The notes below the pieces were generated by a model, which searched no databases, had not been told where the DNA came from, and was given only the letters and a program-made list of their open reading frames with translations. From Moniliella sp. 'wahieum' (taxonomy: Eukaryota > Basidiomycota > Moniliellomycetes > Moniliellales > Moniliellaceae): a stretch of 64,000 bases of DNA. Every line of letters starts with the position of its first letter. The first letter of the stretch is position 1. Where the stretch lies: the NCBI GenBank assembly GCA_003971905.1, contig RSEE01000011.1, positions 248,001 to 312,000 of the forward strand, written 5' to 3'. A program made the translations under genes and the position numbers. This document shows positions 31,767-44,568 of this stretch, piece by piece.

Positions 31767-34700
31767 ATGCTCGCCCGCCCCGCCGTCTCCGGTGGCTTCT
31801 ACGGCCCCGCTGCCACTCCCTCTTCCCGCGCCAAGCGCCCCATTAGCGCTACCCCGTCCACTGTCTCCGCCCCCCGCCGTCCAAGCGCCTCCGCCCGGCC
31901 GACGGCCACCGCAGCAGTGGCAGTGGCACCGACTCCGACTCCGACTCCGACGAGGACGAGGACGAGGGCCTGGGCCTTGGCACCCTTCTCCGCTCCGCTC
32001 AAACACGTTCGACACCATTGAATGCGCGTCACCCCCCAACTCCTTTGCCGCAAGCACGAATGCCCGACTCGGACGCTACCCTTCGCCCCTCCTCCTCTCC
32101 TGCCTCCCGCCCTCCCCGAGTAGCATTGAGTGAATCGGATAGTGACGATGGGGTCGGTCTTGGTGTCCTGGCTGCCACCTCTGCCTGTGTCTCGGCATCC
32201 GCTCCTGCTCCCCGCCCTGCACGCAAGACACTTGCCACTGGAGGCCGCACTCGTCGCACGCCCGCCCCTACTAGTCCCGCATCTGGGTTACCATCACCCC
32301 TACCCCGCGGCACTTTCTGCTGTGCACTCTGGACCAAAGAGCGACCGTGACCCCATCTCAACCACAACCACCCGCACCAACACTGATACAGAAAATCCCA
32401 AACTGGCACAGCCGCCGCCGCGTCGGCGCATAAGCTCAGAGTTACGAACTCCTGCGCCTGCGCGCCTCAACGCGTGGCCGCATCTGATTCCGAGTCGGAG
32501 CTGTCGGATTCTTATTTGGATCTTGATGCGTATGAGGAGGAAGGGGAGGATGTGGAAGACGATCAGATCATGCTGCTTGGACCAAGCGCCGCGGGGAACC
32601 TCGAACATCTAGGGTGACACGAGTACTCAACCCAGCTTCAACATTACCTGCCAAGCGATTGCAAAAGGTACTCGAGGATCTGTTTGAGGACGACGATTCC
32701 GTTCCCGTTCCCACCGAGTTGGCCCAATTGGCTGCTGCGCATAGACCCTGGACGAGTACTTGGCTCCACCACATTTCTGGCACCCGTGCCCGTGTTGTGC
32801 TCCGCCCTCACGCCGTCGTCCAACTAACTAAGCTTGTCAAGGCCGCAACATTGCCCTTTGCCGTGCGAGCCGCCTCGGACGTGCGTGACCTTGCCACCCT
32901 CGAGTCGCTGTTTCCTCTTCCAAGGCAGCTGTCGGACCTCGACCCTAGCTTGCTCGCGCGCCTTGCCCGTATTCTTACCCGCACTGCCGCTGCGGAGGAG
33001 GACGATCCCGATCCCCGCCCACCTGCTATCCTCTCTTCTGGAGCCAAGGCGACTGGTGATGACGGAACCGAGACTCTAGATCTTGAGGCTGAGCGCAAAG
33101 AGGTGAGCAGATTTGCTACCCTCAGCGCCACTGCCTGCACCGCAGCCGAGTGTCTTGCCACCCTCCTTCTGCCCCGCTCGTTCCTGCAAGCCTGTTGCGG
33201 GAGGATGCATTCACTTCCTCCCTCGATGCGGTCAAGATGTCCGTCTCAGAGTTACTTTTGCCCCTCACCGACTCGGCCACCCTCGCGACTCCTCCCACGA
33301 TGCTGTCTTCTCGTTTCTTTGCATCGATAGCTCAGGATCTTTCTCGTTCTGCCGAAGCGGACTGGGAATCGCCCGGCTCCGAGGCAGCACACCTCTCGGC
33401 GGTGCAATGTGCCGCATCCTTGCAGCACCTCCTCTCCTCCACCCGCTCGGCCATGCGAGCCTTGGCAACTTTGCTCGAAACGGCGCCTTCCTCCTAGTGA
33501 GCAGGTGGCCATTTCTGCTTCCGATCTGGCCCTTACAGCATTTTTCCTCCCTGCGGCAGACGACGAGCGGATCAACAATGAGGTCGCACCCAAACCCAAG
33601 TCTACCACGAAAGCCAAGGGGAAGGGGAAGGGGAAACCCACGAAACGGCGGGGAGCCAACACCGCTGATTTCCCTCACACTTCCTCGGCCGACTTGTGGA
33701 ATGCGGTAGCCGATCCCAATGCACTCTCCCGCCGCCGGAGCACCGGCAGCTCTGGGGGGGGTGAAGGCATGGGGGGACCCCTCGCACCTGTGGCCCAGGC
33801 CGTGCTACGGACCCTCTTTGCCCGCACCCCTCTCAGCGGGGTTGGATTGTTGATGAGTTGGTCAGCTCCTTGATTCGGTTCCCCCTCCCACCCCCGTCAC
33901 CGTCTAGGGATGAGAAATGAGTGTTTGCGAACCGCGAGCTCCCCATGCTCTCCTCCTACACCTCATTCAGGCTGCCGTTAAGATGCCGACGCTCCCTGAC
34001 AAGGACGAGGAGGAAGATGGCGAGGGTAGGAATCATGCCGAGGGGTGGGCTGTCCCAGCAAGATCCTCCTCAGTTGGATGAGGGCAGGGATGGAACCGAT
34101 CCTGAATCCTGCATTGGCGAAGTGCGCTTGACTGACCCCCTCGCAGGTCCCAAAGCTGTGGTGGGGGTAGTGGCGCGTGTGTTGGTGGGAAGGCTGTCCA
34201 GTCTGTCCACCGCTGTGGACGCCCGGGGTGGAGAAGTACTGGCCTCGCTCGTTGCCGATGTAGGTGGATGCCTGGGTCAGACTGCCTGGCCGGGGGCTGC
34301 AATGTTGGTTGAGCGTCTTTCCTCGGCCCTTCTTGCTTTACTCCAGCTACCCTCGCGCGCTGCATCGCCCCCTGAAGGCAAACTTCACCCCTCTGTTCGC
34401 GGGGCGGCGATCGATGTTTTAGCTCGCTTGTTGGGCAGTGTCTGCTGTGGTGGAGTCTCGCTTAGCTCCGCTGTCCCCTCCCAAAGCAGCCGAGCCAGCG
34501 ATCAAGGTGGAGTCTGGCGCATCCCCTGCAGTCCCCTTGCCATCGGATGAGATGGAGGTGGACCAAGAATCGGATCAACCGAGAAAGAGGTACCCCATTT
34601 GGAGCTGATGGACCATGGTGTCGACCAGCCTCTGAGCTTCCTCTCATCCGTCGATGCAGTCGAAGGCACGGTGCAGGCTTACGCTCTATTGATTTCTTGT

Positions 34701-37700
34701 GGGGTCGATGCTCCACCCGTGTCTGCTCGCGAGGAAGCGCATCGGTTTTGGTTTGCCCAGGCCTGGGCAGAGGTGCAGCAACTGCGTCGAAGTGCAGAAG
34801 AGGTACTGAGCCCCCCGACTGCTGTGGACAATATTGAGGCTCAGATGGAACCAGCTCGTACATGCCTTCGCCCGCGGACCTGGAGCATGCACGGAGCTGA
34901 TGACGACAACCGAGAATGCCCAGTCTGTCTTGGCTGCCGCCTGGCGGTCATCCATTGGGTCAAGTGCATCAAAGCGGGCTCAATCGGACTGTGCCATGGC
35001 CATGGCACGCGCATCGTGGGCGCTCGCCCTGGCTACGTGCGTCGGACCCCCTTGGCGACGATCCAAACGATCCTTGTGGAAAGTTTGAACGATCATGTCG
35101 TGGGCAACCGCACGCGTGCGCCGGGCACTAGCCACCATGACAGAGCGGCTCTGGTCCGATGCTCAGCTTACAGAGACGGTCCTATCCCGTTTAGCCGATA
35201 CATCGCCCAGCGTACGAGATGCCGCTCTACAGCTGGTGGGGAACCATGTTCTCTCCCAGTTACGTCTGCCTAACGCGGATCCCCTCGTTGCGTTGCGGGC
35301 GTATGCACCCATTTTACTCGGTCGTGCTCACGACGCATCCCTTTCGGTACGAAAACGTGCCTTGCGCTTATGTGCTGCGGCCTACGCGCACTTGGTCCAC
35401 CCAGCGATGAGGTATGTTTATCCCTGCTCACTGGTGCAATGGCCAAACCTAGGCACTGACTGAATCCATTTATTATCTAGCCTACCGAGAAATGGACGAG
35501 ATGCGTGTCCAGCTTGCCCTCGTTCTCGTTCGAGCTGTCGGAGATGACGATACTGCTGTGCAGCAGTTGGCACTGGACGAGATGCAAGAAGTTTGGTTTG
35601 GTCTTGGATCTTCCTCGCCCGCTCCAGTCATGAGCAAGAACGGCAAGTCGGAGCACAAGTTGATCAAACAAGAGTCGCAGTACCCACGGAATCGCTCGTT
35701 GCTCATGCGCGCATCATTACCTCCGTCTGTGGACAAGTGCAGGAGCGGCCGTCCCCACTCGAGGACATTTTCCGTCGGGTCGGGCGTCCGTCTACGCCGG
35801 CCGGAGCTGGCTTGGGTGCCCGTGACCCCCTCACGGCCGAGGGTTTGGAACGGGCTTGCCGTGCGTTGGTCGATCATCTCCTTGCAGCCCTCGTTGGGCT
35901 CGAGCCAGCCGGAGGAAAATTTACCGACTGGATGGCCACCGTTCACACCATCGTCGTTGCTCACCCGACTGCTTTGAGCGTGGCACGGACCAAAGCGTTA
36001 CTCCCGTATCTTCGTGCAGCCCAGGGATCCGCCGAACTTCGTATTGCCGAACTCATCATTCGCATCCTTCGAGCACGTCTTCCATCCCTTCCTCGTACAG
36101 CTCGTCTCTTTGCCGAAAAGCTTCAAACCACCTTGGCGGCAGCAATCAACCGTGTGCCTGCCGGCGTAGCCCCACTGGCTCCGTTCCTGCAAGTCCTCGT
36201 TGCTACCTTCTCGACGGCGGCCAACACATTGACCCTCAGCTTTGGCTTGCTGGTCGCATGGCAGCTGCCGCTTGGAAACGCTGGAAGGAATCGGTTGTCT
36301 ACTCAGAAGATGGCGTCCCCCTTCCCCCACACGGCCATTGCGCTGGCCACCTCTCTCACTGCACTTTTGGTTGAACATACCGATTTCGATGCTCTGAGGG
36401 TGAGCGAGCCCGAGACCATGGTCCCGCTTGACGCGGTGGTACCTCCGGGACAAGAGGTCCGCGCAAGCCTGGTGACCGACCTTCTTTCATTTTTGCCCGT
36501 CCCATCCTGGCGTCCTCTGGCGCTTCGGGCACTCGGATTTCTCCTTCGCCGCCACGCGCAGTTGTGGACCAGACCTGATGTCGCACAAGCCATATCCCAG
36601 TCCCTTCCACCCCCTTACGCTACCCAACCTACCCAGCCCGACGCAGAGGAGCTGCATCAGCGCTCACGTCATCTCATTTTGACTACCATGACAGAGTTCC
36701 TCGCTTTGGACGACGAACGCCTAGAGGAGGCAACAACCAAGCGCGAGCGTGAGGCTGTCCAGCTGGCCCGTACTGCTGGACGTTCAGCCCGTGCTGAGCT
36801 TTTGGTGGGTGAGACGGACACCCTGGCTGATTCGAGGTACGTTTCCCTTTCCCTCTATTTTTGTCTCTGTTCCATGGGTGCCAGAACTAACCTACTCTTG
36901 TTGGTAGTGTGAGCACACAAGTTATTCAACAGTACCTCGAGCCCGTCTTGGCGTGCCTAGGAAATCCTGCGGCCCCTGCCATACAGACGCTAGCACTCGA
37001 GGTGGTCCGTCATACGGTCTTGCGTGGTCTAGCTCATCCGCTCCAATGCCTCCCCGCTCTGATCGGGCTGGAAACTTCGTCGGATGCACGTTTGGCCACG
37101 CGTGCTGCCACGCTCCACTTGCACCTTTCCAATCGGCACGCTTCGCTTCTCCATGTCCGTTGGCCTGACCATATCAAGGCAGCTTTTGACTACCACCTGG
37201 CTGAGCACGAGGCTCTCCGCACTAAGGAATTGGCCATTTCCTCCAGCGAAGGTCGGGACCCGGTGCCCGAACCCATGCTCCGTGGCTTCCAGATGGGGGA
37301 GGGGATGCCACGCGCCCTGTTGGGGTCTTGGTATGCATTGGTGGTGCCAAAACGGGCGGCACGGGTCGAGTTTCTCAAAGCATTGGTTCGAATGGTGGAC
37401 GTCGATGTTTCTCTTCCTGTGACGGACGAGCGATTGGCCCTAGCCCGTTTTGCCGCGGATAACTTAGCCACGCTCCCATACAAGGGGCAAGACGAGGTGA
37501 TCCAAGTGGTGCACGAGTTGATCGTTATGCTCACCTTGAGTGGCATGCAGACCTTGGCCGTTGCGGCAGCGTATGGTCAGAGGATCGAAGCTGAGACGGT
37601 ACCTGTCTTGCCCAGGGCTCAGGGGCTGGCACCGACAGCCCGTTGCACGGCTGGCCCCTTTTCCGACGCAGCCTCCTCCCCACCCCCCTTGTCCAGCCCG

Positions 37701-38691
37701 ATTCGGTCCCCGTCCCGCCTGGCCTCGAGCCCCTTGCGGCAGGCCACCCGCTCTCCTTCTCGCGCAACGGCTTCCTCGCCCTCTGGCCCAACGCGACGCA
37801 GCCTACGTGACCGCAAGGACGTCTTTTACGGCTCTTCAGTACGTTACCTTTTCACTCTGGTTCTGTTCTGGGGTTACTAACTGTCTCTTGTTCCAGTCGG
37901 AGGACGAGTCGGAGAAGGAAACAGCAAGTGAAGACGATGGAACGGCAAGCCCATCTAAATCCACCTCCACCGCGCACGAAGATGAAGGCTTAGAATCGTC
38001 CGATTCGAGCAGCAGCAGTGACGATGGTGGTGCCAGTGATTGGAGCGACGCGACGAACGAAAGCTGCAAGCGTCCAAGGGGGCCAGAGCAAGCCCAAACT
38101 CAAGCGACTGGCGCATGGCTTGACGGCCCAGCCACGCCCCGCGTCGCCGCCCGTACCCTCGGCATGCACACTGTGCCCGGCGCCGAGATTCTGGCGTTGG
38201 ATATGAACCTAGATGGGGACGGGAATGGGGACGCGGAGCTTCCTTCTTCACAGGGTGGCGCCAAACCTACCATGGCGGACCATGCGCGTGCGGCACTCGC
38301 CATGTCCATCGCTTTGGGGTTGCGGGTGCATCTTCGTTGGTTGTACCGGGTGACCGATGCCCAGCTCACGCGCCACGCACAGCTGGTGAGCGCTGGAACG
38401 CGTCGGCGCGGCCGGGTGCAGGAGGCGTCCAATCGTCAAGCCAACCTGCGTGCGTTGGAGGATCCGGATCATATGGCATTGGATCTGGAAACGCCGCTCA
38501 AGGCAGTACAGCAAGCCGTGCTGGATGCGATTCCCGCCGCCGACTTGGAAGGAATCGGGCAAGAGGGCGTTGCAGCGGACAAGATGCGTGTGTCAACGGA
38601 CTTGCATGTGCTGCGTCTGTTCCAGGAGCTCGTCGCTTCCGATGCCCCGGTGGAGATGGAGGATGATTTGTCGGATTCGGACGAGGACTAA
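31767..38691 (+). CDS. SCC2: Cohesin loading factor Scc2/Mis4/NIPBL
   Basis: Scc2 with Scc4 loads cohesin on chromosomes. It is a long HEAT-repeat protein. The N-terminal third (from ATG 31767) is disordered with acidic runs (TDSDSDSDEDEDEGLGLG, SYLDLDAYEEEGEDVEDD). Diagnostic later segments are LADTSPSVRDAALQLVGNHV, LSVRKRALRLCAAAYAHL, LALDEMQEVWFGL, FTDWMATVHTIVVAHPTALS, VIQQYLEPVLACLGNP, LRGLAHPLQCLPALIGLETS, ATLHLHLSNRHASLLHVRW and IKAAFDYHLAEHEALRTKEL, all in the order of fungal Scc2. A Ser/Glu/Asp-rich region ending DDLSDSDED closes it. Introns are visible at 35412-35480, 36837-36907 and 37839-37896. Several frame changes are present, mainly at C runs. Expected length is about 2,200 residues. 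The exact start is uncertain. Confidence 0.88.
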
Positions 38692-39432
38692 ACCGCAAAC
38701 CACTGAGCGGTTCGACTAGCCACCGAACATCTCGGAATGCTCAATGAACATGAACGTGAACGTGAACATGTAGGTGTCTAGCTCCCGCTGTCCATGTTTT
38801 GCTGCGATCACATCGTTCAAGCAAATGACACTAGCTTGTGGTTCCCCCCACCAGCATGTCAAAACACCCTACCCTGCACATACCTATACTGTTTTCTCAC
38901 CGCAATTCCATGTGTTTCGACGTCGGTCGGATGGTGTCAAGGTTTTCTTCCTATAGGATCACGCCGACCACAGTGGGGTATGTGTACGGAGGAGACTATA
39001 TGTGTATTATGGAGATCGAGAGAGGGCGATATAAAGGCTCGGACGAAAGCAAATCGAACTTCAACCGAAATGGTTGCCCATAGACGGTCGATAAGAAACT
39101 GGGTGACCAACAACACAAGAGTGAAAAAGCTACTGTGACCTGTGTTCTGTTGGGACAGCCAGAGAGAGCTTGGAAATCGAGACGAAGGTTGTCTGTGCTG
39201 GGTTAATTGCGTTAACTGGGGAGCATGCATAATGGCAAAGCATGTTTACACAACACATAGTGAAGACAAAGTGAATATAATAGACAAAATGGCCTGCTAT
39301 AGGGAGGAAAGCGTGTAGGCCAAGGCTAGACGTCACACTGAGGCTATAGTAAAGCAAAAACAAACGAAAAGGAAGCTGGAAAACCAAGCCCACACAGCCT
39401 TCAGTCAGGAACACGGACCAGCAAGAGGGATT

Positions 39433-39445
39433 ATCGATTATCGAT
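39433..39445. repeat. Palindrome heptad array, ATCGAT-t-ATCGAT
   Basis: Two ATCGAT hexamers separated by T are flanked by TT and TAA in register. Confidence 0.7.
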
Positions 39446-41397
39446 TAATGTTCTATGAACAGGCTCTCAGCACCCACAGTCAGGAACGGGAAAAGCATGA
39501 GCCGGTGAATCTCGGACCGAGAATGGAACGCATAAATCCGCGGACGGTCAACTTAGAGCCCACGCACGCTTATATGAATACGCGCGAAAAGGTTCAGTAT
39601 AAAAAGGATCGTTAGGAGACATGTGAAGAGATCGAGATACATATATTGAAGCAATACTAGTAGGAAGGACCAATAAAAGGCAATTCGCGGGCCATCTCGG
39701 TCTTAAAAAAACAGACTCGATCCAAGTGATACAGATCGAAGGGAGAGACTTGCTCCGTTTATTAAACACAAAACAGAACTATTTACATCTGATTGTAGAA
39801 GGTTTCGTGCCACGCGGGGGAAACGATCGGGAGAAGAATGGGAAACGAAGTAGCCCTTGCTCTTCTTTAGGGCTCTGTCTGTTCCCGCCTGTTAAGCTGT
39901 GTGGTAACGCTGCGAGGAACAGAGTAACTTCGGAGCTCCTGGACCCCTCCAACTGGTCTAACGACCTACGTACTCGGCTCTTCCTACCTCGGAGGGTCTG
40001 AGCTGCGGCCTCTGCACGCAGGCAGCCACCCAAACTAGAGGGTCTCTCCCTCGCCTCTACGCCCGCGCGGTTCAACCAGGATCTGAAGCAGGACGTAACG
40101 TACGAGACACCAATTGGCCTGTCTAAGGGTTATATATATATACCTGTAAACTACAGGAGGGGTCCATGACACTTGACGTGGACAGAGAGGTCAGTATAAG
40201 TACGATATACTTGGCACAAATACTTGGTATTCAGTGCGGGTGAACTCAATATTTAGCACGCCCTCACAGTCCTCCAGGCCTCACGGGCCTGTGCATGGAC
40301 ACCAGGACTCTCCTTCTTCCATTATATCTACGACCTTGTGTGCTTCAAGCCCATTGCACTCTTCAGCTCTAGCCTCACACGTTTCATCATAAACTCTGCG
40401 TCTCGCCCGCACTGGGGCAGGCATTACAAACTGGCACGTACTATAGACACACGTGCTGCCCATCACACAGGTACAAAAAACTGTATAGTACAGACGTTTT
40501 ATGATCACGAAACCCTACTCCGTTAGTTCTACTATACGACTATAGCGCTGCGCAGAACCTCTTCCTAGCATTGTTGTCGGAGTACCGCGAGAGTGTATAC
40601 TCAAAAGAGTCCTGATCGCACTGTATTACTGATCGCCTAACTGCCACCCATACGTAAACCGTAACGTTGACCATTTCCTATAGTCTCTTCAATAGAGCTA
40701 CTATGTAGTGGCTCCTAGCTCTCCTAGGAGGCCCTAAGGCCTGTGATGGTCCCGCAGTGCCGGTGTATAGAGTGCGCAGCCTGTGTATAGTAAAAGGCAC
40801 ACACAGGCCTCTCTCACCGGGAGACTGAGTACTATAACCTGTAGACTGAGTATACTGATGTACTCACAGTGAAGCGCCTCCAATTATAAGAGTAAGAAAA
40901 AGGGGGGGTCTCGATTATAGAATAGTAGAATAGAGTTTAGACGCAGAGCGTTTCCCTGTCCCAGCCTTAAGCTCCTCCGTCAATGATATGGATGCAGTAT
41001 GGAGGTGTATCGTGAGCGAGAGGGCTCTCCGCCACTTGTGATTCTCTCCGCCCCTTGTGATTCTCGCTCGGACAAATGTCGGACTCCTATGTTGCAGCAC
41101 TTTTCCATAAGGGCAGCGACCTGTATCTAGGCGCCTGATGTCCGAGACGTCCGACCGAGTGTAGAGTTTGTGTATATATTGTTTTGAGTACTGCCACAGA
41201 GTATATTCCTGCTTTGTGCCGATGACATCATGCATCGTGGTCGGTCATTCGATGACTACACTGTACGTGTGTCCATGCGATAATCTTTTGGGCATACGCG
41301 TTTTATATATGCGTTTCCAGCCGATCTACCGGGCCGATCGACCCCTTCACCATCGCGACAATCACATCGATTCTGCTTGCAGATGATCACTAGCTTC

Positions 41398-41410
41398 ACT
41401 AGTCACTAGT
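41398..41410. repeat. Palindrome heptad array, ACTAGT-c-ACTAGT
   Basis: Two ACTAGT hexamers are separated by C, preceded by TCACTAG and followed by CACCTG. It lies 259 bp upstream of the RTA1-like gene. Confidence 0.75.
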
Positions 41411-41668
41411 CACCTGTCATTATCGTCCGTAGTCCCTAGCTCCTAGTTCCTAGAGTCATTACTGGTCAGTGGGTGGAGCTGCCCGTTAAAACGTGTGCGA
41501 CCTCAAGGTTTCCACTATCGTGGCGAGGAAAAGACTTCCCTCCCAGTTGTCTGTCACATCACACAGCCACTCGGCCACCTTGCCCATTTCAATTGGCTTG
41601 CTTCAACTTCCCTTCCTCTCTCTTTCTTCTCTTCGTCGCACCTCCCTCGGCCTACTGCAACTTCCATC

Positions 41669-42664
41669 ATGGGTGCGTATTCAGATGTGGACGACTGCCA
41701 TCACATCGATCCCACACCCGGGGCCACCTGTCAGCTGGACAATGCACCATACGAGTACATTCCCACTCTCGGCTGAGCATCCTCTTCACCGTCCTCTTTG
41801 GCATCCAGTTCATCCTTCACTGTCTCTTGGCACTTTGGCCCGGCCGATTCCGCCGTGGGGGCTTTATGCTGCTTGCCGCCATCTGTGCTGCCGGCGAACT
41901 CGCTGGCTGGATCGCCCGTCTTTACAGTCACTTTAACTTCTTTCAGGTTGACCCCTACATTGCCCAGCTTGTGTGCCTCATCTTGAGTCCTGTCTTCATC
42001 AGCGCGGCCAACTACGTGACACTCCAACGTATCATCTTTAGTGTTGGGACGGAGCTGACCCGGATTAGCACCAAGGTTTACATTAGCGTCTTTGTCACGG
42101 GTGATATCATTTCCCTCGTTATCCAAGCCGTTGGAGGTGGTATGAGCGCTTCAGCTGATACTGACTCGGATGTACACACCGGTTCGCATATTGCTTTGGC
42201 TGGTGTCATTATCCAGACACTGATTACGGGCCCCTTCCTTATCCTCTTGACGGATTTCCTTGTGCGCCACTACTTTGCTTGGAAGGCCGGTCAATATCGC
42301 GAGCGCTGGAAGGGAACTATTCTCGTCGCATGTGCTTCACTCTTGTCTTCGATTTTCGTCCTATTCGGTGTGTGTATCGTTGCGTTGAGATGAGGCAAGG
42401 ATGGACGGGCTATCTTGCGGTGCACGAGGTCTGGTTCCCCATCTTTGATGCCACCATGATCTTTTCTCTTCTTCGTCTTCCTTGTGGTTCATCCCGGCTT
42501 TTCTTACCAACGCCTTGGGCGGAACGAGGGGGGATAAGTTCTTCGTTATGGAGAAGCCAGATGACGCCAACGACTTTTCGGAAGGGGAGTACGGAGGGTA
42601 CCCGGAGAATCGTGCAAAGCTCGCCGCAACACTCCCATCTTCCACCTACCAACAGCATGGTTAA
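41669..42664 (+). CDS. RTA1-like seven-helix membrane protein
   Basis: RTA1-domain proteins are fungal seven-transmembrane proteins of the lipid-translocating exporter family, linked to stress and drug response and to sphingoid-base release. The start is MGAYSDVDDCHHIDPTPGAT. After one frame change near 41770 come LSILFTVLFGIQFILHCLLA, GGFMLLAAICAAGELAGWIA, YIAQLVCLILSPVFISAANY, LQRIIFSVG, VFVTGDIISLVIQAVGGGMS, LAGVIIQTLITGPFLILLTD and, after a second change near 42370, VEMRQGWTGYLAVHEVWFPI. The QAxGGG and HEVWF-type motifs are family hallmarks. The C-terminal tail ends LPSSTYQQHG. No intron is seen. It is 331 residues after correction, a normal length. Confidence 0.85.
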
Positions 42665-43189
42665 GGATGGGGATTTGTCTACCGCATAAACGGAACTTGC
42701 TTCTCATTCGTTGGCCGCTCCCCCTGTTGGCCCTGGTCCTATGAAAATCGAATAACCTCGGGGCAAGTACTACTAAGTGCCAGTCGCAATTCCATGTATA
42801 TATGATTCTCCAGCCCGACTGTAGGGCCACCTTTACTGTCACGCCTGTGCCTTGTTGATGCGCGGCAACAACCCACCTCTATCCTGAGCCATGCTAAACC
42901 ATGAACCATGAGCAGCCACTTTGCGTTCGACTCGGATGCAGGAGGACATTTGTTCATCTAGCCGTTTGTGGCTGCGTTCCTCTTTCCAATACATTACTTT
43001 TTACTCCATGATTCCAGTCTTGTCACAGGGTCTAAACGCACTCTCTTCACTGGTAATACAAGGCCACACATTTGCACAATCTACTACGGGGTAAACATCC
43101 GAGGTGGTACGAGAGACATGTGGGTAGCTAGCAGCATGCGAGAGTAGTGGGAAGGTTCTGAAGAGGCCAGGTTCGAATCAAAAGTGGGG
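42665..43189. other. Intergenic, convergent 3' ends
   Basis: This is the spacer between two converging genes. No gene or clear motif is seen. Confidence 0.5.
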
Positions 43190-44568
43190 CTAGTGGTCAC
43201 CAGAGTCACCCGACTGGACCGCGACGGTCTTCGCTGGGGCGGCAGGTATGCCAATGTGTTCTTGTTGGCCGGGAGAAGGGCCAATGTAGGTATAACCGCT
43301 CTCATGAAGAGGATTAAGACCGGCCTCGGTAGCGAGCTCAGCGTAAACTGGGTCGTCCTCGGTAGCTTCGAAGAACACATTTGCATGGGCCACTCCTTCA
43401 GCTGCCCGGTCCTTGCGCAACTTGCGTTGCTCCTCTTCGATTCGTGTTTTGTCCTTGGACGCAGCGACATAATCCTGAGATCGAATCCCCTTGGCTGTCT
43501 CACTCCAAACTGTACGTGATTCGCGAACATCCTCGAGCGCAGTAGAGGGACAGTGACCAAGCGGCGCGTTTGCGCGTGGGCATCTGCATCCAAAAGACCG
43601 TGTCCTTCTCCATCGCACCGGAAGTACGTTGGTCTTGAGATACCTTGCTGACTCCATCCCACGATCCAGCAATAAGAACAAGTGGGGCGGTTCCGGCAGC
43701 TTGAGAGGGAGATGCGTCTGCAGAGAGGGGTGCATACACTTCCGCATTGAAGCCGTGTGATGTACCGAAAAAAGTAGCCCTTGCCCGTGTAGTGGATTTT
43801 AGTGGTGACCCGGAACTCGAAACGATCGTGCTCTCATTGACCAACTCGAGGTAGGGGCTCATGTACCACAGCCCCTCAATGGCCACCTCGGGTAAGGTCA
43901 GAAGGTACCTCTCCTCCTCCTCAGTCCCGGGCACTCGGACTCGAAGTACCGCATGGCCGACCTGCCGCACCCGAATTGATCCCTTGGAGAAGGTAGTCTG
44001 TTGACCCGAATATCCCGTGACTGAGATGCCGCCTGGGCATTGATAATATGATAGGCCGAGATGGGCGGGTGGTGCGAAACTTGCTCGGCCACAAGCTGGG
44101 TCGGTCCAGCCGTTGAAGCATCAGGATGGTCGGGTGCCTCGCAATCGGGCGCATTAGGGTCGGGACTGGCAGGCCACTCACCCCGAAAGAGTTCGCCCAG
44201 AACGGGGTTGAGCGGTTTCTTCTCCATTCCGGCCGAGCGGTTGCGCGCTGTGTAGGCACCACGCAGAGTCGAGATAAACCAACGCAGGACGCACAGCATT
44301 CGTTCCGCTGGATCTTCCGCCTTGGCGATTGCAACTAGCTCCGATGGATGCTCTCCCCAATAGGCAGAAAATTCGAGAAGCGAAACAGGAGAGAGGATGA
44401 AGGAAGGTGCAGTTAGGGCGCTTAGGTCCCCCCGGAATGATGCGAGCGTGCCCAAAAAAGCTTCCATGTCGGCGCTTGCCCCGCAGTTTCCCCAGGCGCC
44501 TGAGGCGCAGAAGTTGGGGGAATGTCGGGGCTATCAGGTGTGCTGGACGCCGGATCTGGAACGGACAT
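43190..44568 (-). CDS. Oxysterol-binding protein homologue (Osh/Kes1 type)
   Basis: These are lipid-transfer proteins that exchange sterol and PI4P between membranes at ER contact sites. The protein starts MSVPDPASSTPDSPDIPPTS. The lipid-binding fold shows EAFLGTLASFRGDLSALTAP, SFILSPVSLLEFSAYWGEHP, ERMLCVLRWFISTLRGAYTA, KPLNPVLGELFRGEW and the signature EQVSHHPPISAYHI. Then come SIRVRQVGHAVLRV, TLPEVAIEGLWYMSPYLELV, LVLIAGSWDGVSKV and the C-terminal helix DYVAASKDKTRIEEEQRKLR. It has no PH domain or ankyrin repeats, as in short Kes1-like members. Frame changes near 44470, 43990, 43620 and 43530 divide it. It is about 455 residues. An AACCCTAG motif lies 345 bp upstream. Confidence 0.9.

Larger units (their letters stand above)
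38692..41668. other. Intergenic, AT-richer, no gene recognised
   Basis: About 3 kb without a conserved frame on either strand. It contains ATCGAT-t-ATCGAT (39433-39445), a short TATATATATATA run (about 40133-40142) and ACTAGT-c-ACTAGT (41398-41410). No reverse transcriptase, transposase or terminal repeats were found by eye. Confidence 0.5.

Noticed and set aside
31133-32057. Several 190-285 codon frames on both strands
   Set aside because: The region is extremely GC-rich and all frames are open. The peptides are Arg/Ala/Pro/Gly-only. Only the frame leading into the acidic Scc2 N-terminus is kept.
39724-40140. Possible solo LTR of a retrotransposon
   Set aside because: An AT-rich start (GTTTATTAAACACA) and a compositionally distinct block suggested an LTR, but I found no matching second copy, no TG...CA borders and no target-site duplication.
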